The notes under the pieces are model-generated. The model saw nothing but the letters and a program-made list of their open reading frames with translations. It was not told where the DNA came from and did no database searches. A DNA stretch of 64,000 nt from Lachnospiraceae bacterium (lineage in GTDB: Bacteria > Bacillota > Clostridia > Lachnospirales > Lachnospiraceae): positions 62,001 to 126,000 of the forward strand of contig CAJTDL010000008.1 of NCBI GenBank assembly GCA_910575035.1. The letters run 5' to 3'. Each line of letters opens with the position of its first letter. Position 1 is the stretch's first letter. Positions 16,630-24,493 of this stretch are shown here, piece by piece. Made by a program: the position numbers and the translations under genes.

Positions 16630-16696
16630 TATCCGTTCCCCATAAAACAGATGTGCCCCAAATTTTGTATGGGAACTGCCACTTGTCTCTGCCATT

Positions 16697-16730
16697 TGAA
16701 AGAGCCTGGATTTAGCTCCAGGCCCTTTTC
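16697..16730 (-). terminator. hairpin terminator after the upstream XRE gene
   Basis: GCCTGGA (16704-16710) and TCCAGGC (16717-16723) form the core stem. Purine- and T-rich flanks extend it, so it could work in both directions. It separates the XRE/ClpP/VirD4-like operon from the glycan operon. Confidence 0.7.
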
Positions 16731-16739
16731 ACTCCAATC

Positions 16740-18215
16740 TTAAATCCCCTTTTTTTGATAAGCCCCCAGCACCTCCTTCAGATAAGCAAGTGTTTCAATC
16801 TCCTTGTATACGCTTCCGCTTTTCCGCAGATACGAAAAAAAGCCTTTAAAAGCCTGCTGGATATCCCGGTCTGCAACGGCAATCTCCTCTTTTTTGCCAT
16901 CCTCTGACTGGAATTCAATCCATAAGGAATCCCCTGCCCCAGATCTCTGTTCCACATGGAGCCCTTTTAGGTCCAGAACCCCTCCCTTCAGCAGGAAAAG
17001 ATGGATGCTTGGCTCCCTTTCTGCCAAAGCGATCAGATTTCCCAGAATTTCACACCGCTGCCCCATGGTAAGGGGCTTATACACCCTGTATGGGAATATT
17101 TCCACCCTGCCGCTCTCCATAAATTCCATAAGGCCTTCCTTTGTAAAATAAGAAAACAGACTGCCAATGCCTAAAATGTCCTTGGGATACTCCTCTATGA
17201 TCTTGTGGATCATCTCCTCCCGAAAGGGAACCTCCTGATAAATCTGTTCCCGCAGGATCTTCTCTGTCAATGCCATGCTGATACAAGGCATATACTCCAC
17301 AGAGGCGATCTGCTCCCCTTCTTCGATGTTCGCCCGTTCCACATATTCCATCATCTCTATGGTATCCTTATGGACTGGCGGGCACCTCCCCTCCATCTGT
17401 TCCATATGTTCCCGAAAAAAAGCAATCCAGCCTGCATCCCTTGTCATCATCCCTACTGACATATCATTGGCAAACTGCAGGAAAAAGCTATCGGATATAA
17501 TCCAGTTTTGCCCTTCCCAGATGCCTCCATCCAAAGCGTTAAGGTAATAAATGCATACCTCTCCTTTCTGGAACAGCAGGTCAATGACCTTTCGCATCCG
17601 CCTTAATTTCATTTCCACCTGGTCGGCTATCCCATCTTCCCCGCAGATCAGGATACTCATCTTCCTGCCGGTTTTCTTTCTGCAAAGTTCTTTTAATTCC
17701 AAAAGCAAAGCATCTGGGATATCGTGTAATTTCAGGTAAAGATTTTGCCCCATCTGGAATAACGACTGATCCAATGCATTCTGTATGCACCGCCATACCT
17801 CCATTTTCCCATGCAGCCTAAATACCCCCGTATGGCCGTCTCCTCCCTTCCCTGCCTGATCTTCCTCCTGCCGCCTACAGGCCTCCATCTTTTCTTCCCT
17901 ATCAGCCATATCCTGGCGCTTTCCCTGCTTCCGTCCCAGGATACGGAATATCCTCATAATCTCATCAAAACACTGGCTCTGGCTTTCCCCCAGAAGCTCT
18001 TTTTCATAAGCGCTTTTGAGCATAGATATCTCATAAGGCGTAAGGCGCAGTTTCTTGACAACCGGCTCCAGCCGTTCCCAGGATTTTGGCAGGACTTTTC
18101 CATTTGCCCACCGAAAAATTGTGGACGTATCAATCTTGCAGATTTCCGCTGCCTGCACATGTTTCAGCCTTCTGCATTTTATCAAGTGATCCAGATAATC
18201 CGAAAATTCTGACAT
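16740..18215 (-). CDS. large XRE-type regulator, paralogue A
   Basis: 491 residues. The N-terminal helix-turn-helix (about residues 8-60) contains AAEICKIDTSTIFRWANGK, a typical XRE recognition-helix pattern. The rest, over 400 residues, has no domain I recognise; it is mixed alpha/beta with a highly charged linker around 95-130. The N-terminal 85 residues align with those of the next gene (FSDYLDHLI/FAEYLADYV, and the WANGKVLP/YASGQKLP turn), so the two are duplicates. It probably senses a signal and represses or activates the shared operon (inference). Confidence 0.8.
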   Translation of the reverse strand: MSEFSDYLDHLIKCRRLKHVQAAEICKIDTSTIFRWANGKVLPKSWERLEPVVKKLRLTPYEISMLKSAYEKELLGESQSQCFDEIMRIFRILGRKQGKRQDMADREEKMEACRRQEEDQAGKGGDGHTGVFRLHGKMEVWRCIQNALDQSLFQMGQNLYLKLHDIPDALLLELKELCRKKTGRKMSILICGEDGIADQVEMKLRRMRKVIDLLFQKGEVCIYYLNALDGGIWEGQNWIISDSFFLQFANDMSVGMMTRDAGWIAFFREHMEQMEGRCPPVHKDTIEMMEYVERANIEEGEQIASVEYMPCISMALTEKILREQIYQEVPFREEMIHKIIEEYPKDILGIGSLFSYFTKEGLMEFMESGRVEIFPYRVYKPLTMGQRCEILGNLIALAEREPSIHLFLLKGGVLDLKGLHVEQRSGAGDSLWIEFQSEDGKKEEIAVADRDIQQAFKGFFSYLRKSGSVYKEIETLAYLKEVLGAYQKKGI

Positions 18216-18256
18216 TTCTTATCCTTTCCTTCCTGGCCCATGCAAGCCCAATAGCC

Positions 18257-19273
18257 TCACACAGGGTACTTCCCTATGTAACCCATAAACTTTAAAAACA
18301 TCCTCACTAATTCCGGCTCTTCAATGCAAAAACTTACCGGCGCCTCCCCTTTCTTCTCCACAAATATATTTTCTCCATACATATTTTGGTATGAAAAAGA
18401 TACGCCGGAAACCGGGTGCTCCAGGCGCCAGAAGGGACATCCCTTATGCTCCAGGCGCTGATACCGCTCCTGGGATGCATTCCCGCTCTCCCCATAGGGC
18501 TTGCTTTTCCTTAAATACTCCTGGAACATCTCATCATAATATGCCCGATACCCTTCCTGCTCTGTAAAAATCCCTTTGTGAAAATCTGCTGTGAACAACA
18601 GCAATCCACGGTCACTCAGCGCCATCTGCATCCTGCTCCCATGGCTGCTATCCTCCTTGCGCCACTGGTAACTGCAAAAAGCCTTATATTCCCTGCCTGA
18701 GCACAGGAAGGGGAGGATACCCTGAAACTTCTTCACTTCAATTTCTTTCTTTTCCGCATGGTTCATTCCGATAAGATGCTCTATGCGGCAGCCTTTGCCC
18801 GCACCTAACAAAATCTGGGATAAGGGGGTTCCCGCTTCCAGCAGATCCGCCTGGAGCCGAAGATAAGAAGCCCCTTGTACAAACCGGGCGGCTGCGCTGT
18901 AAATTTCTTCTTTTCCATAAAGCCTTTTTAAAAAAGGAGCCTGCGGAATTTCTGCCGCTTGCTCCATGGGAAGAACTGGCTTATGCTGGAAAAACTGGCC
19001 GCAAAATACCTGGCTCAGCAAGCCCAACACCATATATTGGTAAGCCCCGCCTTTACTGATCTGGTAGGATATCTGAAATTCCTCTATCTGCCTCTGGGAC
19101 ATGCCCAGGCCTTGCGCAATCTGAAGTACTTTCTCCATACTTTCCGGTAATTTCTGCCCAGAGGCATACCTGCTGAGCAGGGTGCGGTCTACCTGGCAAA
19201 GCTGGGCTGCTTTCCTCCAGGAAATATGGCGTTCTTCCACATAGTCTGCTAAATATTCTGCAAAATTCTTCAT
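18257..19273 (-). CDS. large XRE-type regulator, paralogue B
   Basis: 338 residues. The N-terminal helix-turn-helix is KAAQLCQVDRTLLSRYASG. The C-terminal ~270 residues are of unknown function and shorter than those of paralogue A. It starts five bases after the ClpP-like stop, with TTAGGAG upstream, so the two belong to one transcript. Two tandem regulators of the same type behind an ATPase and a protease-like gene are unusual for an ordinary metabolic operon. Confidence 0.8.
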   Translation of the reverse strand: MKNFAEYLADYVEERHISWRKAAQLCQVDRTLLSRYASGQKLPESMEKVLQIAQGLGMSQRQIEEFQISYQISKGGAYQYMVLGLLSQVFCGQFFQHKPVLPMEQAAEIPQAPFLKRLYGKEEIYSAAARFVQGASYLRLQADLLEAGTPLSQILLGAGKGCRIEHLIGMNHAEKKEIEVKKFQGILPFLCSGREYKAFCSYQWRKEDSSHGSRMQMALSDRGLLLFTADFHKGIFTEQEGYRAYYDEMFQEYLRKSKPYGESGNASQERYQRLEHKGCPFWRLEHPVSGVSFSYQNMYGENIFVEKKGEAPVSFCIEEPELVRMFLKFMGYIGKYPV

Positions 19274-19277
19274 AATC

Positions 19278-19871
19278 CTATGCTCCTAACGCTATATCCG
19301 CAAATCCAGCCACATGGTCTGCCAAGCCAAACCCGATGGCTTCCTGTGCCTGGAAGAAACGGCCGCTTTGCACCGCCTCCTCCACTTCCTTTTCTGGTTT
19401 CCCCGTATGCTTTGCCAATATTTTATTAATCTTATCCCTGGTTTCTAACAGGCTTTCAGAAACCATTTTAATGGATGTGCTGTTGCCGGAAACACTGTTT
19501 CCCAGCAACGGCTCATGCACCATCAGCTCACTGCTGGGAAACATATACCGGCTCCCCTTCCCTCCGGATGCAAAAATTATGGCCGCCATACTGTATGCCT
19601 TGCCCAGGCAATACAGCTTTAATGGCGTTTCACAGGACTGCATGGCATCGTAGATCAGCATCCCGCTGTTAATCTGCCCTCCAGGGGAATTGATCAAAAT
19701 CTGGATTGGCTCTTTGGGATCCTTTCCCGCCAGGTATATCAATTTTTGGATAAATTCCATTGCCATCCCATCGTTTATTTCGCCCTCCATGAAAATCTTC
19801 CGTTCACTCAGCATGCTGCTGTCCAACGGAACCAATGTAATCCCATTACTGCTTTTCATCTGTACATTCAT
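19278..19871 (-). CDS. ClpP-family protein with a degenerate catalytic triad
   Basis: 197 residues, full ClpP length. Ser94 (GKAYSMAA) and His119 (MVHEP) of the protease triad are present, as is the oxyanion-type loop INSPGGQINSG. The position of the triad Asp is Ala166: the canonical ERDTERD is replaced by EEAVQSG, while flanking HTG and the later EAIGFGLAD align without gaps. Activity may be reduced, or a different residue may serve. The start ATG 19871 has GGAAGGGAA upstream and overlaps the ATPase gene by 26 bases. The chromosomal housekeeping clpP is expected elsewhere. Confidence 0.88.
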   Translation of the reverse strand: MNVQMKSSNGITLVPLDSSMLSERKIFMEGEINDGMAMEFIQKLIYLAGKDPKEPIQILINSPGGQINSGMLIYDAMQSCETPLKLYCLGKAYSMAAIIFASGGKGSRYMFPSSELMVHEPLLGNSVSGNSTSIKMVSESLLETRDKINKILAKHTGKPEKEVEEAVQSGRFFQAQEAIGFGLADHVAGFADIALGA

Positions 19872-21156
19872 AAATTTTCCCTTCCTTCCCAAGAGGCTTA
19901 TGCGCCCCTTTCTCTTTTTTCTGACAAATCCCCATTATTTTTTTGTATTCCCGGTTTTCCTGGATATTATACCTCTGGGTAATAATTGGCTTCTGCCCCC
20001 TGCGGAAGATATATTCCCTGCCAATGGGCATAGAAAGCACATCCTCCAGGGGCTGGTTCAGCCTTTGGCTCACAGACTTTGCCGTGTCCAGGTCAAGCCC
20101 TCCCAAATAAATATAAGTGTCAGAATTATTGATAATCGTCTTGGCATCCTCCTCCCCATATATGGATTTCAACTGGCTTTCACTCTGCAGCATCATCATG
20201 ACGGATATTCCCTTTTCCCGAAAAATAGAGATATATTCTGCAAAATTTACAATCCTGGCTCCGCATGCAAAGTCATCACACAGCACATGGACAGGCCTTT
20301 TCAGCTGCCCGTCCTCATTCCCCTCCCCAATCTCAAACAGCTCTTTAAACATCTGCCCATAAAAAATATTGACAAAGGAATTTAAAGAAAGATTAACAGG
20401 AGATGTGGTAACAAACAGAATTGTCTTTTCTGTGGACAGCTTCTGAAAATCAATCCGCTCCGCCTTCCGGATCATCTGGCACAGTGATGGGGTGAATATG
20501 GTATCCACTGCCGCGCCGAGGGTGGAATAAATGCATCCTGCTGTCCGCACCGGCGTCTGGCGGAAGGTATCCCAGCAGGCAATGGCAAAGCAGCAAGGAT
20601 CCGCCTTGCGGATCACCTCAAATTTCTCATCCAAAGTGGTTTCCACCAGGTAATCGCCCCTTATAATCTGCAGGCTGCGAAATAAATCTATCACATCTGC
20701 CATAGTCCCGTTCTTTTGTGTCATAACCACATAGGAGATCAGGGCGGATAACAGGCTGATGCTGACACTATCCCAATAGGGATCCGCCTTTGTATCCTTC
20801 TTCTGGGGATCGGCCATTACAACGGCTTTTGCCAGGTAAGTAATATCTGTCCAGCTTCGGATATACTGCAAGGGGTCATAAGCAGCCTGCGCCTGTTCTG
20901 GGGATACAAAATTCATGTCCAGGACACGGTAGCCCCTTTTTTTGAACAGCTCCGAATATATCTTTACCAGCCGCCGTTTTGACAGGGTGATAACCAGGCT
21001 GGCATGGTTGGTGCACAGAAGCTTCGGCTCTGATATGGACATGGTCTTCCCGCATCCGCTGCTGCCGCATACCAGGATATTGTTGTTGACCTGGGTTTCC
21101 CTGCTGTCTGTGCTGAAAACTGCATTTTCCCCTAAGATAACAGAATCATATACCAT
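19846..21156 (-). CDS. soluble VirD4/TraG-like ATPase
   Basis: 436 residues. Walker A GSSGCGKT is at 31-38, Walker B VHVLCDDFA at 289-297, and a downstream Q-rich SESQLKSIYG matches the type IV coupling-protein family. Those proteins normally have N-terminal membrane helices; here only about 25 polar residues precede the P-loop, so the protein should be cytosolic. The family motif after the P-loop (usually DPKGE) reads TLSKRR. No relaxase, VirB4 or integrase is near. The start ATG 21156 overlaps the upstream stop by 11 bases. It is likely a nucleic-acid or protein translocating motor, target unknown. Confidence 0.82.
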   Translation of the reverse strand: MVYDSVILGENAVFSTDSRETQVNNNILVCGSSGCGKTMSISEPKLLCTNHASLVITLSKRRLVKIYSELFKKRGYRVLDMNFVSPEQAQAAYDPLQYIRSWTDITYLAKAVVMADPQKKDTKADPYWDSVSISLLSALISYVVMTQKNGTMADVIDLFRSLQIIRGDYLVETTLDEKFEVIRKADPCCFAIACWDTFRQTPVRTAGCIYSTLGAAVDTIFTPSLCQMIRKAERIDFQKLSTEKTILFVTTSPVNLSLNSFVNIFYGQMFKELFEIGEGNEDGQLKRPVHVLCDDFACGARIVNFAEYISIFREKGISVMMMLQSESQLKSIYGEEDAKTIINNSDTYIYLGGLDLDTAKSVSQRLNQPLEDVLSMPIGREYIFRRGQKPIITQRYNIQENREYKKIMGICQKKEKGAHKPLGKEGKIYECTDEKQ

Positions 21157-21664
21157 AACAGCTTCCCCCTTCAAATGGATTCAGGTTAACCTGCCTCACT
21201 GTCAGTTTTGTGCCTATATCCTTACTGTCATGAATGATTTTAAATGCAGCCGAAGCATACTGCAAGGTAACATGGACAACAGACTTCACTACCTCTATCA
21301 CATTTTCCTGGAATACAAGGGAGGCTTCCGCCCTTTTCAGGGTTATTTTATAATCCGCCATCAGCTCTCCTTCTTGGTTCAGGTACATACGGACAAAATA
21401 CCATTTATTCTGCATCTCGTTAATCCATTCATAAACCTTAGGGCGCATTATGTCTGGCACATTTTTTTCCAGGCAGCTTCTCATCACAATGGAATTTTGC
21501 TTTTCATCCACAATAATGTCCATTGTCTTTGTAAGCATCCCACGCGTATTTGATATTTCCGTGGCATATTGTACGGATCCATCCCCATCCCGTTTTACTT
21601 CCCTAAAATTATATGGCATATGCTCAAGGGCATCCTTTACACATTTCAGATATTTGCTTTCCAT
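21146..21664 (-). CDS. YbjN-like protein
   Basis: 172 residues. Alternating strands and helices, the pattern INEMQNKWYFVRMYLNQEG around the middle, and the final helix resemble the YbjN family, which adopts a type III-secretion-chaperone-like fold. No catalytic residues are apparent. The start at ATG 21664 is preceded by GGAGG six bases upstream, better than the longer frame beginning at 21754. It is the first gene of the five-gene operon; a weak -10-like TATAAA lies at 21786-21781. It may be a chaperone for a partner in the operon (inference). Confidence 0.65.
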   Translation of the reverse strand: MESKYLKCVKDALEHMPYNFREVKRDGDGSVQYATEISNTRGMLTKTMDIIVDEKQNSIVMRSCLEKNVPDIMRPKVYEWINEMQNKWYFVRMYLNQEGELMADYKITLKRAEASLVFQENVIEVVKSVVHVTLQYASAAFKIIHDSKDIGTKLTVRQVNLNPFEGGSCYGI

Positions 21665-21847
21665 CCTATCCCTCCATTCTTTTCGCCTCTGGGCTTCGCT
21701 GTCTGCATTTGGCGTTTCAAGCATTCTCCCGTCTGGAATAACCGTTGCCTGCACTTGTGCAGTTTTAAGGATGAGCCTGCTTTATACTTACATATGGAGG
21801 CTCTGAGAAAATTTACTCAGAAAGAAAGCATATTTTTATTATGTAAA

Positions 21848-22642
21848 TTACTTCCCAGCCTTCTTTTTCAGGAGAACCAGCAAAAAAACCGTAACCGCCG
21901 CCACAGCAATAACCAGAGCCGCCGCCCACAATACCATAGTATAATCCCTTTTCGGCTCAATACGTTGGGTATCATCTTCTGTATGCTGGCTGCTATCAGC
22001 CTGGCCTTCTGAACTTCTCTCATCTTCCCCATTCCCCTGGGGATAAAGCTGCTCATAATCTGCCTCTGGCTGGTCAATGCATACCCATACCTCCCTGTGC
22101 CCATAGTAATAATTTATGTATCCCCAATTTTTCCCTTCACTGTCAGCATATACCTTATCATACGATATTGGATTGTCCTCTATGCTGCCTTCATAAGTCA
22201 CCTGGGAGCCCGGATATTTCCAAAAATAAATTTGGGTTCCTTTGGGCAGGGATTCCAGACTCCCGCTTTGGCTTTTTATTTCCGTCTCATGCTCCTCCAT
22301 AAAAGAAATGTTGTCATAGACCACCTGCAAGTATTCCATGGGAACCCAGCCCCCATCCTGGCCAACGCCCCAGGCAACGCCTTCCTGGTCATAGGTGAAA
22401 TATATCGTTTCCTGCTGCCCGTTTTGCCATGTATCTACGGCTTCAGGGGATTGGGGGCTTTCATAGACGATTACCTTGCCGTCAGGGCCGTTGGCAATAT
22501 ACTGACGGCCTACATAAGTACAATCCGATGCATGCGCATGATAAAAAGAATCGTCTGGCTCAAAGAGCACATCTGCTTTTGGCGTAACCGAAAAAAGCAT
22601 ACAGCAGATGATTGCCTCTAAAAGGAATATCCATTTTTTCAT
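21848..22642 (-). CDS. secreted, C-terminally membrane-anchored SH3-like protein
   Basis: 264 residues: signal peptide (about 1-23, cut near TPKA-D), extracellular region, a transmembrane helix at about 236-258, then LKKKAGK inside. The extracellular part has GGWVPMEYL and WGYINYYYGHREVWVC, the look of bacterial SH3-like cell-wall modules, followed by an acidic Ser/Gln-rich spacer. No enzyme motif. The next gene downstream encodes a miniature with the same two ends. The protein probably acts as an envelope sensor or binding protein; the substrate is unknown. Confidence 0.75.
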   Translation of the reverse strand: MKKWIFLLEAIICCMLFSVTPKADVLFEPDDSFYHAHASDCTYVGRQYIANGPDGKVIVYESPQSPEAVDTWQNGQQETIYFTYDQEGVAWGVGQDGGWVPMEYLQVVYDNISFMEEHETEIKSQSGSLESLPKGTQIYFWKYPGSQVTYEGSIEDNPISYDKVYADSEGKNWGYINYYYGHREVWVCIDQPEADYEQLYPQGNGEDERSSEGQADSSQHTEDDTQRIEPKRDYTMVLWAAALVIAVAAVTVFLLVLLKKKAGK

Positions 22643-22671
22643 AAGCTCCTCCTAACTCTTTTTATAACAAT

Positions 22672-22869
22672 CTATTTTTTTCCTTTTTTCTTTAAAATAA
22701 TCAGCAGCAAGGCTGTGACAAGCAAAATAATCACAACCAGAGCCACCGCAAAAATAACAAATCTTCCAAATTCCCCATCGATTGGATCAAAAACCACATC
22801 TGCATATACCTTGGCAGGACAACACAGATAAATAGCCACAGCAGCGAAAAGGCATATCCATTTTTTCAT
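22672..22869 (-). CDS. mini membrane protein, shortened paralogue of its neighbour
   Basis: 65 residues: signal peptide MKKWICLFAAVAIYL, a short DVVFDPIDGEFGR stretch, a transmembrane helix and a terminal LKKKGKK. The N-terminus (MKKWI...ADV-F-P) and C-terminus (VTxxLL--LKKK-GK) match the 264-residue protein coded next to it, but the whole SH3-like region is missing. It could be a processed or accessory partner, or a remnant of deletion; the intact frame and start favour a real gene. Confidence 0.65.
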   Translation of the reverse strand: MKKWICLFAAVAIYLCCPAKVYADVVFDPIDGEFGRFVIFAVALVVIILLVTALLLIILKKKGKK

Positions 22870-22975
22870 AAGCTTTTCCTTTCATTTTCCAATCCCAGCC
22901 GATTGATACGTATAACCATTAAATTTACCATGCGTATAAAGCAGCCTCATAATACAACAAGTGACTGCATATCAG

Positions 22976-23000
22976 AAAAGGGCATACTTTTCAGCCCCTT
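22976..23000 (-). terminator. hairpin overlapping a stop codon
   Basis: AAAAGGGC (22976-22983) and GCCCCTT (22994-23000) can pair. On the minus strand the structure is followed by TTTTCTG. It overlaps the stop of the gene ending at 22999. Confidence 0.5.
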
Positions 23001-23364
23001 AAGATAATAGTAACGAAAACACAATTCCCAACAGCCAGGAACATGTATTTGCAACTGCCGACAAAATAATCGGGTGCCCTATTTCCCACTGGGCTTCCTT
23101 CGCAAAACGGCAATAAACAAATGCCTCAACTGCCACTACCACAATCTCCACTGGAACCTGCATCCCTATTTTAGGCAATGCTGGGAAGGCCATTCCCAAG
23201 AGCCAGCAAGTGAGTACGGCTGGGGGATTCGTCAGCACATTCACAAGCAGCGCCAGCAGCACATCTTCTTTGGAACACATCCCAAACAGAAATGCGACTG
23301 GCAATTCTATTATAATTGTAAGCGCAAGGGAAACTCCAAACATCTCCATCAAGTAACCAGCCAT
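22999..23364 (-). CDS. small multispanning membrane protein
   Basis: 121 residues with three or four hydrophobic helices (LTIIIELPVAFLFG, LLALLVNVLTNPPAVLTCWLLG, VEIVVVAVEAFVY, and a C-terminal SWLLGIVFSLLLS). The NPPAVLT turn is the most distinctive feature. Unrecognised. It begins 13 bases after the MFS gene stop and is probably cotranscribed with it and with the secreted proteins further downstream. Confidence 0.65.
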   Translation of the reverse strand: MAGYLMEMFGVSLALTIIIELPVAFLFGMCSKEDVLLALLVNVLTNPPAVLTCWLLGMAFPALPKIGMQVPVEIVVVAVEAFVYCRFAKEAQWEIGHPIILSAVANTCSWLLGIVFSLLLS

Positions 23365-23376
23365 CTGTCTTACCTC

Positions 23377-24477
23377 TCATTGCGCCTGCCCGGGCAGGCC
23401 TCCTGCCGAATGCCTGAGGCTTCTTGCCTGCATCCATTTCATCATCAGGATCAACGCCAGGGAAAGCAGGCTTCCCGCACATCCAATCAGGCTTCCTCCC
23501 AAGGCAGGCACGGCGCTGAAATATCCTGGCAAAAATCCCAGGAACAAAGCAAAGGTCAAAAACCCAAAGGCAAATCCTAGCTGGCCTGGCATCTCGCATA
23601 CCATCCAATATAGCGTAATCGGCATTGTCATATTAAACAGGAACAGGGCGGTTAACCCTATTGGCATAGCAGAAGAAAACAAATAGCAGAAAGCCGCCAA
23701 TGCCAGGGAAACCGCCGCAACCCTTTCAGAGCCATGCCTTGCCGCCAAAAATCCCCCTGCCATCTTTCCGGCTACCAGAGCCAGCACACTGAGTGTCCCT
23801 GCCAGGATTCCTGCCTTCCATGGAAAGGTAGCAGACATGCCCAAACAGGAACGCAGGATCACTACTGCAAAACAGCAGGCAGCCACTGCTGTTTTTCCCC
23901 TTGCCCCACCTTTGCTTTGCCCGATTTCATCTATTACTGCCTCTGGCTTCCCTTTCACTCTGCCTGAACGGCTTTGCATATACAGCGTCCCCAGGCATAG
24001 AAGCACAGATAAGACAGACACTATCAGAAAACACTCCAGCCATACGCCGCCCTTTCCTGCTAGTGTGCCCAAATACAGGCCAAAGGCTCCTGGCGCCACA
24101 AAAACGCCCAATCCCTTTCCCTTCCATCCTTTATGAAAATCTTCCTGGATCGTCCCGATGCCGCCTCCTACATGAAACAGGGCGTTTCCTATTCCCAGCA
24201 GCACCGGATGGGACAGGGCTCCAGCCACTGTGCACAAAACACCTGTAATGGCTGTCCAAAGGGCAATGTCCGCTTTCCGGCATTTTCCTTTTGCATTTGA
24301 GCGTCTCTGGTTCAGGGCATCCAGGACAACGCCAAAGGGCATCTGCAGGGCAAAGGCGCAGAAATTATACAACAGTATATAAAAGTAGCCATTTTCCTGC
24401 GGGATAAATACGCCAAACATCGCAAGGGCGCATATGCCGTCTACAAACATATGTAATATGGAGTATATTGCTGTCAT
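23377..24477 (-). CDS. major facilitator superfamily transporter
   Basis: 366 residues, about eleven to twelve transmembrane helices. It has an MFS-like loop after helix two (DALNQRR) and a glycine-rich helix (LFHVGGGIGT). It shows the drug/metabolite efflux type of layout, but the substrate is unknown. The ATG at 24477 has AAAGGAG upstream, better than the longer frame from 24522. It lies 16 bases after the amidase lipoprotein gene. Confidence 0.8.
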   Translation of the reverse strand: MTAIYSILHMFVDGICALAMFGVFIPQENGYFYILLYNFCAFALQMPFGVVLDALNQRRSNAKGKCRKADIALWTAITGVLCTVAGALSHPVLLGIGNALFHVGGGIGTIQEDFHKGWKGKGLGVFVAPGAFGLYLGTLAGKGGVWLECFLIVSVLSVLLCLGTLYMQSRSGRVKGKPEAVIDEIGQSKGGARGKTAVAACCFAVVILRSCLGMSATFPWKAGILAGTLSVLALVAGKMAGGFLAARHGSERVAAVSLALAAFCYLFSSAMPIGLTALFLFNMTMPITLYWMVCEMPGQLGFAFGFLTFALFLGFLPGYFSAVPALGGSLIGCAGSLLSLALILMMKWMQARSLRHSAGGLPGQAQ

Positions 24478-24493
24478 ATGGATATTACTCCTT

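Noticed and set aside
19846-21156. Integrative conjugative element based on the VirD4-like ATPase
   Set aside because: No relaxase, VirB4, integrase or attachment repeats nearby, and the ATPase has no membrane helices.
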